Assembly (NCBI RefSeq): GCF_019443505.1
Contig: NZ_CP080377.1
Coordinates: 620,001 to 684,000 of the forward strand
Direction of reading: 5' to 3'
DNA: 64,000 nucleotides
Source of the DNA: Janthinobacterium sp. PAMC25594
GTDB lineage: Bacteria; Pseudomonadota; Gammaproteobacteria; Burkholderiales; Burkholderiaceae_D
Shown: in pieces, positions 39,372 through 51,124 of the stretch
Layout: each line of letters begins with the position of its first letter
Position numbering within the stretch: the first letter of the stretch is position 1
Translations under genes and position numbers: made by a program
The notes under the pieces: generated by a model
Databases searched by the model: none
What the model was told of the DNA's origin: nothing
The model's input: the letters and a program-made list of their open reading frames with translations, nothing else

Positions 39372-41591
39372 ATGTTACGACAGATACATTCGCTCGCTGG
39401 CCTGATCAGCGCACTGCTGGTCATGCTCATCGGTTTGACGGGCGCCGTGCTGTCGATCAACCCCGCGCTCGAGCGGCTGGCGATCAGCGTGCCGGCCGGC
39501 GTCAGCGTTGCCGAACTGGCGGGCCGGGTGGTGCGCCACTACCCGGGAGCCGAGCAAATCCAGCGCACTGCGTCCGGAACCATCATCGTCTACTACAGCG
39601 CCGGCGACGTCTCGGGCGTGGACCGGGTCGACCCGTCCAGCGGCATGGCGATCGCGCCCTATGCGCCGCCGGCATACGCGCGCTGGTTCAAGGAGTTGCA
39701 CAGGTCATTATTCCTCGACACGCCAGGCAGCGCCGCGGTCGGCATCACCGCCCTGCTGATGCTGCTGGTCTCAAGCTCAGGCTTGTTCCTGCTGCTCAAG
39801 CGGGTGGGCGGCTGGCGCCAGCTGGCACGTCCACTGCATGGCAACCGCAGCCAGCGCTGGCACGCTGCGGTGGCCCGTTTTGCTGTCGCCGGCCTGCTGT
39901 TGTCCGCAGTGACCGGCAGCTACATGTCGGCGGCGACCTTCAGCTTCATTTCCGATGGCAGCCAGGACGAACCCGATATCCCCGCCACCACGTCCGGCGG
40001 CACCCCGCTGCCCGCTGCCCGCTTGCCAGCCTTGCTGGCCACCAGTCTGGCCGACCTGCGCGAGCTTTCCTTTCCGCTTGCCGGTGACAGCAGCGCCGTC
40101 TACACCTTGCGCATCCGGCAAGGCGACGCCTATGTCGACCAGTCCAGCGGCGCGCTGCTGGCCTTCCGCGCGCACAGCAATGTCCGGGAATCCTTTGAAC
40201 TGATCTACCAGTTGCATACGGGCGAAGGCCTGTGGTGGCTGGGTCTGATACTCGGCCTGAGTGCGCTCGGCGCGCCCTGGCTGGCGGTGACGGGCATCGC
40301 CGTATGGTGGCAGCGGCAGCGCGCCAAACCGCGCATCGCCAACAACTCGGCTCCGGCTTCGGCCGACTGCGTGATCCTGGTGGGGAGCGAAAACAACAGT
40401 ACCTGGGGCTTTGCTCGCGCGCTGCATGATGCCTTGCGACAGGCAGGACAACGCGTGCACACGGCGCCGATGAACCAGTTCTCGTCGCGCCACAACGCCG
40501 CGCGCCAGTTGTTCATCCTGACGGCGACGTATGGCGATGGCGATGCCCCCGCCTGCGCCACGCACTTTCTGACCAATGTGGCCGGTATTGCCCCCAACCA
40601 GGCGGCAAGTTACGCTGTACTCGGTTTCGGCGACCGCCAGTTCCCCACGTTCTGCCAGTTCGCACAGGAGGTCGACGCGGCGATGGCGGCGCGCGGATGG
40701 CGCCGGTCGCTGGAACTGGCCCTGATCGACCGCCAGTCGCCGCAGGAATTCGCGCGCTGGGGGAGCCAGGTCGGCGCGCTGCTGGGCCATGAGCTCGTAC
40801 TCGACTATGCGCCCGCACATCCGCACACGCATGCGCTGCAGTTGCGCGAGCGCATCGCCTACGGCGAGGAGGAGCACGATCCCACCGTGGTGCTGCGCTT
40901 TATAGCCGCCCCGCTGCCGGCCAGCGCCGGTTGGCTGAAAAGCCGGCTTGCGCGCCATCGGCTGCCCCGCTTCGAGGCCGGCGACCTCGCTGGTGTCATG
41001 GCGCCCGGCAGTTCCATGCCGCGCTTTTATTCGCTGGCGAGCGGATCGGGTGACGGTGTGCTGGAAATTTGCGTGCGCAAGCAGCCCGGGGGCGTGTGTT
41101 CAAGCTACCTGTACCACTTGCTGCCGGGGGACCGCATCGAGGCCTTTATCCAGCCCAACCCGCAATTTCGTCCGGCCCTGGGCAAGGCGCCCGTCATCCT
41201 GATCGGTGCCGGTACCGGGATCGGGCCACTGGCCGGTTTCATCCGCAACAATACGGGCCAGCATCCGATGTACTTGTACTGGGGTGGGCGCCATCCCGAC
41301 TCCGATTTTCTGTATGAGCCCGAACTGCGCAACTATCTGGCCGACCGCCGGCTGACGCAGCTGCACACGGCCTTCTCAAGGGTCACGAATGGCGTCCACG
41401 TGCAGACCCGGCTGATGGAGGATGCCGACAATATGCGCCGCCTGATCGCCGACGATGGCCAGGTGCTCGTCTGCGGCAGCCGCGCCATGGCCGCCAGCGT
41501 CAGGCAGGCCATGGACCAGATACTCGCGCCGCTCAAGCTCGATGTAGCGGCGCTGCGGGAAAAAGGAAGGTATCGTGAAGACGTCTTCTGA
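39372..41591 (+). CDS. PepSY-TM / flavodoxin / NADPH-reductase membrane fusion
   Basis: 739 residues. The N-terminal 330 form a PepSY_TM domain with four membrane helices (LAGLISALLVMLIGLTGAVLSI, then about 130-155, 175-195 and 290-320). A flavodoxin domain follows (VILVGSENNSTWGFA ... LTATYGDGDAP ... VLGFGDRQFPTFCQ), then a ferredoxin-NADP-reductase domain (RFYSLASG, GGVCSSYLYHLLPGDRI, LIGAGTGIGPLAGFIR, YWGGRHPDSDFLYEPEL). It moves electrons from NADPH in the cytoplasm through FMN/FAD to the periplasm. Its 3' end overlaps the ApbE gene by 17 bases. Confidence 0.9.
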   Translation: MLRQIHSLAGLISALLVMLIGLTGAVLSINPALERLAISVPAGVSVAELAGRVVRHYPGAEQIQRTASGTIIVYYSAGDVSGVDRVDPSSGMAIAPYAPPAYARWFKELHRSLFLDTPGSAAVGITALLMLLVSSSGLFLLLKRVGGWRQLARPLHGNRSQRWHAAVARFAVAGLLLSAVTGSYMSAATFSFISDGSQDEPDIPATTSGGTPLPAARLPALLATSLADLRELSFPLAGDSSAVYTLRIRQGDAYVDQSSGALLAFRAHSNVRESFELIYQLHTGEGLWWLGLILGLSALGAPWLAVTGIAVWWQRQRAKPRIANNSAPASADCVILVGSENNSTWGFARALHDALRQAGQRVHTAPMNQFSSRHNAARQLFILTATYGDGDAPACATHFLTNVAGIAPNQAASYAVLGFGDRQFPTFCQFAQEVDAAMAARGWRRSLELALIDRQSPQEFARWGSQVGALLGHELVLDYAPAHPHTHALQLRERIAYGEEEHDPTVVLRFIAAPLPASAGWLKSRLARHRLPRFEAGDLAGVMAPGSSMPRFYSLASGSGDGVLEICVRKQPGGVCSSYLYHLLPGDRIEAFIQPNPQFRPALGKAPVILIGAGTGIGPLAGFIRNNTGQHPMYLYWGGRHPDSDFLYEPELRNYLADRRLTQLHTAFSRVTNGVHVQTRLMEDADNMRRLIADDGQVLVCGSRAMAASVRQAMDQILAPLKLDVAALREKGRYREDVF

Positions 41592-42531
41592 ACCCGCGCT
41601 GCGGCGCTACAGCCTGAATGGCGAGACCATGGGCAGCCGCTATACGGCCGTATTCTATGCGGGCGGACAAGCGGACCTGGCCGCCATCGGCGCCAGCCTG
41701 TTTGCCGCCGTCGACAGGGTCGACCGGCAGATGTCGACCTGGAATGCCGCCTCGGACCTGTGCCGCCTGAACGCGGCGCCGGAAAATACCTGGCTTGCTG
41801 TGCCGCGGGAACTGGCGCAGGTGCTCGCTGCGGGGCTACTGGTCAGCCGCGAATCGGGCGGCGCCTTCGACATGGCGGTTGGCCAACTGGTGGAGGACTG
41901 GGGATTCGGTCCGTCGCAATGCGCGCCATCGCCGCAGATCGCGGCCCGGCATGGCAAAACGTACTGCCCCGCCACCGAGGCATTGGACGTGGACCTGGCG
42001 GCTCTGCAGGTGCGCAAGCGCGCGCTGCTGACGCTCGACCTGTCGGGCATCGCCAAGGGTTTTGGCGTCGACCAGCTGGCGCATTGCCTCGATGGCTGGT
42101 CCATCGCCAGCTACCTGGTCGGTATCGACGGAGAAATGCGGGCGCGCTCGACCAGACCCGATGGCCAGGCCTGGAGCGTGGCGATAGAAAAGCCGACACA
42201 TGGCATGCGTGAAATCGGTGGCGTGATGGAACTGCACGACGTGGCCATCGCCACCTCGGGCGACTATCGCCGCTGGGTCGAGATCGACGGCACACGCCAT
42301 GCGCACACCATGCATCCGGCCTTGCGCCAACCGGTAGCGAACCGACTCGCCGCCGTGAGCGTGCTCTCCCCCAGCTGTATGCTGGCCGATGCCTGGGCCA
42401 CGGCGTTCATGGTCCTGGGCGAGGTGGACGGTGTCGCGCTGGCCAGGAAACGCGGCATGGACGTGCTGTTCGTCCTGCGTCACGGCGCCCTGCTCGAAGA
42501 AATTCTGCTCATCGACGGCAAGACGGTCTGA
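41575..42531 (+). CDS. apbE: ApbE-type FAD:protein FMN transferase
   Basis: 318 residues from a GTG start with AAGGAAGG before it. The family motifs are TMGSRYTAVF near the start, LDLSGIAKGFGVDQLA and IATSGDYRRW with HTMHP. It transfers FMN from FAD onto Ser/Thr of target proteins, here most likely the DUF2271 protein. Unlike many ApbE proteins it shows no signal peptide or lipobox, so export of this copy is unclear. It is the last gene of the operon. Confidence 0.9.
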   Translation: MKTSSEPALRRYSLNGETMGSRYTAVFYAGGQADLAAIGASLFAAVDRVDRQMSTWNAASDLCRLNAAPENTWLAVPRELAQVLAAGLLVSRESGGAFDMAVGQLVEDWGFGPSQCAPSPQIAARHGKTYCPATEALDVDLAALQVRKRALLTLDLSGIAKGFGVDQLAHCLDGWSIASYLVGIDGEMRARSTRPDGQAWSVAIEKPTHGMREIGGVMELHDVAIATSGDYRRWVEIDGTRHAHTMHPALRQPVANRLAAVSVLSPSCMLADAWATAFMVLGEVDGVALARKRGMDVLFVLRHGALLEEILLIDGKTV

Positions 42532-42547
42532 GCTGAACGACCGCGCA

Positions 42548-45097
<2,550 letters not shown>

Positions 45098-45098
45098 A

Positions 45099-46070
45099 TC
45101 ATCCAGCCTTTTCCAGATTGATCGGAGGCGGCTCACTGTCGTGATCCAGATCCGGGCGGCTCCATGGATCGATGTGCGTCATCAGATTGAGGACCCGATG
45201 ACGCTCGAGCACGCGGCGGCGGGCATCGACAGCTATATCATGCCCGGCTTCGACCGTCAGTGATGCATCGACCTCGATGTGGACGTCCGCGATAATCATG
45301 TCCCCCATTTTACGGGTACGCAAATCATGTACGCCACTGATGCCGGGAGTCTTTAATAGGGTCTCGCGAATGGCGCTGAGTTCTATCTCATCAACCGCTC
45401 GATCCATCAGGTCATGCAGCGCGTCCCAGGCGAACGTCCAACCCATTTTCAGAATCATGAGCCCAACGATCAGTGCAGCAATAGGGTCAAGTATCGGGTA
45501 GCCGGCCAGATTGCCGATGATGCCGACTCCAACGACAAATGAGGATGCGGCATCCGAGCGGGCATGCCATGCATTCGCGATCAGCATGCTCGATTTGATA
45601 CGTTTTGCTATCGCCAGCATATAACGGAAAAGGCACTCTTTGGCCAGCAGTGCTGCCCCAGCCATCCACAACGCGATGCTGTGTACTTCTGCGATGGTCT
45701 CTGGCGACTCCAGCTTTAATATTGCTTCCCACACCATGCCTGCGCCGACTGCCATAAGCAATAGACCCAGAATGAACGAAGCTGCGTTTTCAAATCTCTG
45801 ATGCCCATAGGGGTGATTCTCATCAGCATCCTTCTTGCTATGGTGACTAGCGAACAAAACGACAAAATCTGCCACAAGATCCGTGAGCGAGTGAACGCCA
45901 TCGGCGATAAGGCCTTGTGACTTAGCGAAAATTCCAACGCCAATCTGTGCAATGCTTAAGCAAACGTTAACGGCGACACTAACCCACGTGCTACGCGATG
46001 CCGCGCTTGCTCGTTCTAATGCGGAATGTGAAGAATTCTCGTTCTCGTCTCCGAATTCAGTCGGCGTCAT
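45099..46070 (-). CDS. Cation diffusion facilitator (FieF/MamB-like)
   Basis: 323 residues with six membrane helices. The metal-site motifs are HSLTD in helix 2 and HARSD in helix 5, and the C-terminal cytoplasmic domain ends with VHIEVDASLTVEAGHDIA. H-x3-D in both helices suggests Zn/Fe/Cd/Mn export driven by protons. Third codon positions are less GC-rich than in neighbouring genes, so it was probably acquired. It is one base upstream of the P2 ATPase gene, forming an export pair. Confidence 0.92.
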   Translation of the reverse strand: MTPTEFGDENENSSHSALERASAASRSTWVSVAVNVCLSIAQIGVGIFAKSQGLIADGVHSLTDLVADFVVLFASHHSKKDADENHPYGHQRFENAASFILGLLLMAVGAGMVWEAILKLESPETIAEVHSIALWMAGAALLAKECLFRYMLAIAKRIKSSMLIANAWHARSDAASSFVVGVGIIGNLAGYPILDPIAALIVGLMILKMGWTFAWDALHDLMDRAVDEIELSAIRETLLKTPGISGVHDLRTRKMGDMIIADVHIEVDASLTVEAGHDIAVDARRRVLERHRVLNLMTHIDPWSRPDLDHDSEPPPINLEKAG

Positions 46071-46444
46071 ATTGGATCAAGATGGCAAGGTAGATTGGTA
46101 AGGTAAATGGATTGAGCACACTGGCCAGATCAAATTATCCTTCATACTGAAGCAAAACGAAAAATATCTTTTTTGCATCTTAATGCTTCTCATTTGATGG
46201 CAGCAATTGCAAGCTTCAGGCTGACCAGGGGGCAAAGAACTGAGGGTGTCCGTGCCAATGTTGCACCTTCGGACAAGCACGATGGCGTAACATGTCGATA
46301 CTGGCCAATAGGTCGAACCGACGCTGGCAGAATTCGAGAATGTCTGTGGCCTTTAGGTGCGTAGGGAGCCGACACGCGAATAGCACTTTATGATCCTTGC
46401 CTGTCCGTATTGCAGCTCTATATAAATCCACACGGGCCCTTTAC
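46071..46444. other. Stretch without a recognisable gene
   Basis: AT-richer than the surroundings. No frame shows a known family or a ribosome-binding site; short frames on both strands are below 75 residues. It lies between the CDF gene and an IS3 fragment, so it is probably worn-out mobile DNA. Confidence 0.4.
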
Positions 46445-46570
46445 CTATCTATAAACGCACAGTTTACTGACGCCCAGTCGTTCTGCGACCTCAGCCGCTG
46501 GATGCCCGCTCTCAACAAACTGCTTGACCGCAGCGACCTTAAATTCTACCGTGTAACGCTTACCACTCAT
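46445..46570 (-). pseudogene. IS3-family orfA fragment
   Basis: 41 residues, MSGKRYTVEFKVAAVKQFVESGHPAAEVAERLGVSKLCVYR, then a stop. This is the N-terminal helix-turn-helix of IS3-type transposase OrfA (normally about 90-100 residues). AGGAGAAG precedes the ATG. OrfB and the far end are missing, so only the left end of the element remains. Confidence 0.75.
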
Positions 46571-46689
46571 GACTTCTCCTCTGCCTAAATTATGGCTCAG
46601 GAGTGTCTGCGATGGTCGTGGCGATTCAAGTTAGTTAGTTAGTTATAATCGCAGCCATCTCCTTTAGACGGCTGTATATTTCCAGACTT

Positions 46690-47441
46690 ATGAGATACAT
46701 AAAATTTTTCCTTGCTCTGGCTGCTGCCATATCAAATGCAAACGCGGCTGAATTCTCCAGTACTGAGAACGGTCGAGTCATAAATATGGTCGGCTCTATA
46801 GTCGAAGGTGATAGCGTTAAGTTTTTAAAAGCCGTAACCATGCGTAGCAAAGTTATTAAGGTGCAAAGTGGAGGTGGCGAGACTGATGAGGCGATGCATC
46901 TAGGTCGGCTTATCCACGATAGAAATTTGGACATTGAAGTCAATGAAATTTGTGCTTCTAGTTGTGCAAACTACTTGTTTCCAGCAGCAGTTAAAAAATA
47001 ATACCAAAGGGAAGCATGTTGGGCTTGCATGGAACGGCACAACTGACAGCATTGGCTAGTATTGATAAAATTAAGAAAAAACTGCTACTAGCCGGCATAG
47101 CAGAAGTAGACCTTGAAAAGGAACTTCCAGGATTCCTCCAAACCTTCCAGAAGCAGGCGCTATTAGAACGAGAATATGCCAAATACCTTGGTATAGATGC
47201 ATCTTTTTACACCGACTATAGACATGTAATAGATGCCTCCTCTCCTATCCAAAACAGATTTAGCGGGTTAAATGTTGAGCCTCTTTGGTGGCCGAGCGCA
47301 TTTAGGTTTGAGCGGTGCTACCATATATCTAATGTATTGGATCTCTCTCGCCCTATTGAACTCAAAACCGAAGGTTACAAACTAATCGCCGCTCATTCGT
47401 TCGTATTTTTAGGCGACATCGGCCTCAACGAATGCCAATAA
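46690..47441 (+). pseudogene. Exported COG3904-like (ClpP-fold) protein, one frameshift
   Basis: The first part has a signal peptide (to about residue 19) and reads to CASSCANYLFPAAVKK, then stops. From 46998 the next frame continues IIPKGSMLGLHGTAQLTALA ... GLNECQ. One extra A in the A6 run at 46993-46998 would join them into about 250 residues. GGGETDEAMHLGRLI and CASSCANYLFPA match the predicted periplasmic ClpP-like family with its ASSC motif. The gene is AT-rich, unlike its neighbours, and was probably transferred. Confidence 0.6.
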
Positions 47442-47664
47442 TATCGGATTGATGAAAATTTTTTTCTTTGCCTGACACAGTTTGGAGGCATACCAGATCA
47501 CGCCGCCGCGTGAGATTGGCGAGACAGAATGTCGTGCGTGACGCGCAGCGAGTACAACGATAATACCCCCCGTCTTTGATTCAAGGACCTTTTGCGGCAA
47601 CGGTGGCGCCAGCTTGGCGGAGCGGAAGCGTCAATGCTCAAGGCCAAGCGGCCGGTCATTTCAA

Positions 47665-48597
47665 TCAAGGCAGCCTGACGGCGTGGACACCACTCACCAA
47701 GGCCGGTGCGGGGGACGAAAGAAAGTCGCTGCACAGGGCCGCCACCTGTTTGGCCGCTTCCACCATCGGGACGTGGCCGATATCTTTCAGCACGACCTTC
47801 TTGCTGTTGACCAAACCCTGCGCCAGCAATGTCGCATTCTGAAGCGGTAATATCTGATCCTGATCGCCCCAGATAATCAGCGACGGCACAGTGATCTGTG
47901 CCAGTTTGGCGGTTTGATCCATATTCCTGTCGATATCGGCTGCCACTTTCTCGTTGATGCGGTTTTTTGCCATGCGAGCGCGGGTCAGCGCAGACAGCAA
48001 GATGCCAGGGAGATAGGGCGGCTTCGCCATCCCAAAGCGCAACATGCTCTTGAAATCGGTTTCACTCTCGATCGTCACGAGAGGGTTGCGTCCCATCCGC
48101 GCGACGTGCTCCATTAATTTCGTGTCATACATGCCGGTTCCGCCGGCTGAAATCAATATCAGGGATGCTACCTGTTGCGGCGCCGCTGCAGCCAGTCCCA
48201 GCGCAACTGCCCCTCCCATCGAATTGCCAATGATGTGAGCACGGGTAAGGGAGAGCGCCCGCATGAATTCGGCCAGATATTTCACCTGCGCGGCAATCGA
48301 GTAGTCCAGATCGACACTGTCGGTGCTTTGCCCATGGCCGGGCAGGTCGGGAATGATCAGCGGAGCCTGGCATCGCAGGTCGCGGGCGAAGCGCAACCAC
48401 GTGGTCTTATCGGCACCGGCGCCGTGCAACAGGATGACAGCTTCCGGATAGGTCGAAACATCCGGGCGATTGGTGTAGAACGCCATCCGGCCCATCGGCA
48501 AATCGAGGTTTCTAGTGTGGAGTGACGCGCGCTTTTGTTCGCTCTACATGGCCTTGGCGAGCAGATAGTCACCGAATCGGTCGAGAAAATGGGGCAT
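47665..48597 (-). pseudogene. Alpha/beta hydrolase with premature stop near its start
   Basis: The frame opens at the ATG at 48597 (MPHFLDRFGDYLLAKAM), meets TAG at 48546-48544 and continues without further stops as SEQKRASLHTRNLDLPMGRMAFYTNRPD to the end. The body is a complete hydrolase: LLHGAGADKTTW, nucleophile GNSMGG, LIIWGDQDQILP with the Asp and GHVPMVE with the His. The stop removes only about 17 residues, so restart at the TTG 48501 or ATG 48495 may still give an active enzyme. No good ribosome-binding site is seen there. Confidence 0.65.
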
Positions 48598-48883
48598 GAA
48601 ATAGTTCACCTTATGCTTGTGCCATTAAAAGCGTCATACTCAAACGGATGGCAGGCCGGCAAGACTACCGATTAGCGTCGGGAATTCAGTCATGAAGCCG
48701 TCACGCGCCAGTACACCGGCAGAAACGTTCTGCGGGTTCGACTCGTCGCGCCGAATCAAACGGGCGAATGTGTAGGGCTTCCCCTTTCATATTCGAACGA
48801 TACGCTATTCGTTCCCCAAAAAAGATTTCATCTCCGCTTTTCCATGCTGTTCAGTATGTGCGCCCTGCCCTTGGCCGGCAACG

Positions 48884-49354
48884 TCAGACGATGTCCAGCA
48901 GCCTTGCCAGCCGCGGCTGATCTCCCGCCGCCACAAACCACCCCACCTGCCAGCGCTGCGTGCGCAGGGCCTGGGCGGATTCTGGCACGCACCAGGGCGG
49001 ATACACGCGCAGCGCGCGCTTGCCGCCGGTGCCCGCGCGCGACATCACGCCCCGTTCGATCAGCACGCTGCGCGGAAAAATGAAAAAGCCGTGCCGCGCG
49101 CCATCGTCGTCGGCCACGGCGATGATGACGATATCGACGGGGTCCGCTTCATCGAGCGGGGCGATCTCGGCATCGGGATGGGGACGCTTCCAGACGGTGA
49201 CGAACTGGCCGGTTTTCGTCGGCGTGGTTTTGGCCACGCGCAAGACCAGCCGCTTGCCGTGCAGTTCGGCGCGGCAGGCGCCGTAGTCCGCGCTTTCCGC
49301 TTCCGGCACGGGCGCTTGCGGCAAGCCCAGGAAGGCCCATGGACTGGCCTTCAT
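48884..49354 (-). CDS. MepB-family protein
   Basis: 156 residues. The core HGKRLVLRVAKTTPTKTGQFVTVWKR, DIVIIAVADDDGARHGFFIFPRSVLIERGVMS and GKRALRVYPPW ... ALRTQRWQVGWFV follows MepB, a small protein of unknown function linked to the MepRAB efflux locus in staphylococci. Its ATG overlaps the stop of the preceding small gene (ATGA), so the two are coupled. No efflux gene is near. Confidence 0.82.
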   Translation of the reverse strand: MKASPWAFLGLPQAPVPEAESADYGACRAELHGKRLVLRVAKTTPTKTGQFVTVWKRPHPDAEIAPLDEADPVDIVIIAVADDDGARHGFFIFPRSVLIERGVMSRAGTGGKRALRVYPPWCVPESAQALRTQRWQVGWFVAAGDQPRLARLLDIV

Positions 49355-49584
49355 TGCGCGCTGAACTCGGCTGCGGCCTTGGCCGCCCACAGCGCCTCGG
49401 CATGGCTGGCGAACGGGCTGTCATAGCCGTCGACCTTGCCGTCTTCGTCGACAAAATACAGCCACCAGCCGTCGCCCTGCTCGCGGATGGCCGTCTGGCC
49501 CGGCGCGCAGTGGGTGTCAACCGGCTGGTCGGCCGCCAGGGTGGCGATGGTGATGCCGCGGTGAATAATATGCTGGGGTATCAT
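49351..49584 (-). CDS. Small protein of unknown function
   Basis: 77 residues from the ATG at 49584: MIPQHIIHRGITIATLAADQ, then GDGWWLYFVDEDGKVDGYDSPFASHAEALWAAKAAAEF. The pattern of three strands and a C-terminal helix resembles small DUF2188-like or cold-shock-sized domains, but no family is certain. It overlaps the MepB gene by four bases. A TTG at 49611 is an alternative start. Confidence 0.6.
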   Translation of the reverse strand: MIPQHIIHRGITIATLAADQPVDTHCAPGQTAIREQGDGWWLYFVDEDGKVDGYDSPFASHAEALWAAKAAAEFSAQ

Positions 49585-49681
49585 GGAAAGTAAGTCATAT
49601 GAAAAAATCAATGGCGATAGTGTAGCCGCGCCGGCCTTTCCTGGCCAGTGCGCTACACTGTTCGTTCACTCGGAGGACGAC

Positions 49682-50044
49682 ATGGCATCACAGCAAGGCA
49701 CGGTGGATTTTCTGCTCGACCAGCTGGCGGGCGCGGGCGGCGTCAGCGCCAAGAAAATGTTTGGCGAGTACGGCTTGTACTGCGACGGCAAGATGTTCGC
49801 CATCGTCGCCGACGACCAGCTGTTCATCAAGCCCACGGACGCGGGCCGCGCCTGGATCAGTACCATGGGCACGCCGCAGGAGGCGCCGCCCTATCCGCAA
49901 GCCAAGCCGTATTTCCTCATCGATGGTGGCCTGTGGGACGAACGCGACTGGCTGAGCCAGCTGGCGCGGCGCACGGCGGACGCCTTGCCGCCGCCGAAAC
50001 CCAAGCCGCCGCCCAAGCCCAGAAAACCGGCTTCAAGCAGCTAA
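49682..50044 (+). CDS. TfoX/Sxy N-terminal-domain protein
   Basis: 120 residues. FLLDQLAGAGGVSAKKMFGEYGLYCDGKMFAIVADDQLFIKPTD is the TfoX_N signature, followed by YPQAKPYFLIDGGLWDERDWLSQLA. The TfoX C-terminal domain is absent and the tail is a Pro/Lys-rich stretch (PPPKPKPPPKPRKP). Single-domain forms are common outside Gammaproteobacteria and need not control competence. Its end overlaps the convergent dehydrogenase gene by 12 bases. Confidence 0.88.
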   Translation: MASQQGTVDFLLDQLAGAGGVSAKKMFGEYGLYCDGKMFAIVADDQLFIKPTDAGRAWISTMGTPQEAPPYPQAKPYFLIDGGLWDERDWLSQLARRTADALPPPKPKPPPKPRKPASSS

Positions 50045-51037
50045 TACGCTGTTTTCGCACGCCTTGCCCTGCAGGAAGCATTGCAGGTTGTGGTAGGTGA
50101 TGGCAGCGATCTCGCGCAGCGCTTCGATGGTGAAGAAGCCCTGGTGACCCGTCACCAGCACGTTCGGGAACGTCATCAGGCGCTGGAAGATGTCGTCGTC
50201 GATGATGTCGGACGAGCGGTCCTGGAAGAACAGATTGCTTTCCTGTTCATACACGTCGATGGCCAATGAGCCCAGCTGGCGCGATTTGAGCGCTTCGATG
50301 ACGGCGCCCGTGTCGATCAGGCCGCCGCGCGAGGTGTTCACCAGCATGGCGCCCTTCTTCATCAGCGGCAAGGTTGCTTCGCTGATCATGTGGCGCGTGC
50401 TGTCCATCAGCGGGCAATGCAGCGAGACGATGTCGGACTCGGCCAGCAACTGCGGCAGTTCCACCATCGTGCCCAGCTGCGCGAACGCGGGCGCCGGATA
50501 CGGGTCGTGGCCCAGCACCGTGCAGCCGAAACCTTTAAAAATGCGCGCCGTGGCCAGGCCGATCTTGCCCGTGCCGACGATGCCCACCGTCTTGCCGTGC
50601 AAGGTGGAGCCCAGCAAGCCGTCCAGCGAAAAATTGCCTTCGCGCACGCGGGCATACGCGCGGTGCGTGTGGCGGTTCAGCGTTTGCACCAGGGCCAGCG
50701 TGTATTCGGCCACGGCTTCCGGCGAATACGCAGGCACGCGGGCGACGAACAGGCCCAGGCGCTTCGCCGCTTCCAGGTCGAGGTTGTTGTAGCCGGCGCA
50801 GCGCAGCAAAATGGCGCGCACGCCATAGCCGTGCAGGGCTTCCAGCACGGGCGCGTCGAGCACGTCGTTGACGAAGACGCAGACAGCCTCGGCGCCTTGC
50901 GCCAGGATCGCGGTTTCCTGGCTCAGCAAGGCGCTGTGGTAGACCAGTTCGATGCCGTCCGGCTCGGGTTGGGATGGCAAGGCTTCATCGAAGAAACGGC
51001 GGTCGTAGGGCTGGCTGGCAAAGAAGGCGATTTTCAT
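50033..51037 (-). CDS. ldhA: D-lactate dehydrogenase (2-hydroxyacid dehydrogenase family)
   Basis: 334 residues, the family's usual length. NAD-binding GTGKIG and the catalytic Arg (NTSRGG), Glu (DVYEQE) and His (VTGHQGF) are in place. RCAGYNNLDLEAA and YSPEAVAEYTLAL are typical of fermentative LdhA rather than glycerate or formate dehydrogenases. It reduces pyruvate to D-lactate with NADH in the cytoplasm. Confidence 0.9.
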   Translation of the reverse strand: MKIAFFASQPYDRRFFDEALPSQPEPDGIELVYHSALLSQETAILAQGAEAVCVFVNDVLDAPVLEALHGYGVRAILLRCAGYNNLDLEAAKRLGLFVARVPAYSPEAVAEYTLALVQTLNRHTHRAYARVREGNFSLDGLLGSTLHGKTVGIVGTGKIGLATARIFKGFGCTVLGHDPYPAPAFAQLGTMVELPQLLAESDIVSLHCPLMDSTRHMISEATLPLMKKGAMLVNTSRGGLIDTGAVIEALKSRQLGSLAIDVYEQESNLFFQDRSSDIIDDDIFQRLMTFPNVLVTGHQGFFTIEALREIAAITYHNLQCFLQGKACENSVLAA

Positions 51038-51124
51038 GGTGAGTCCTGGAACTTGCTGGATGGCTAAACTGCATCATAGCGCAAGCGCCCTGCCCCACGG
51101 CGTACGCCTGGCACCGTTGATCGC

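Noticed and set aside
46216..46431. 71-residue minus-strand frame near the IS3 fragment
   Set aside because: No family match, no ribosome-binding site; probably worn-out mobile DNA.
46990..47001. Programmed -1 frameshift at the A-run
   Set aside because: The zero-frame grouping GTT-AAA-AAA-TAA does not form a standard X-XXY-YYZ heptamer and no strong downstream structure is obvious; a one-base loss is simpler.
47442..47664. Possible transposase tail on the minus strand (ends SRQSHAAA)
   Set aside because: Too short and without DDE motifs; cannot be told from chance.
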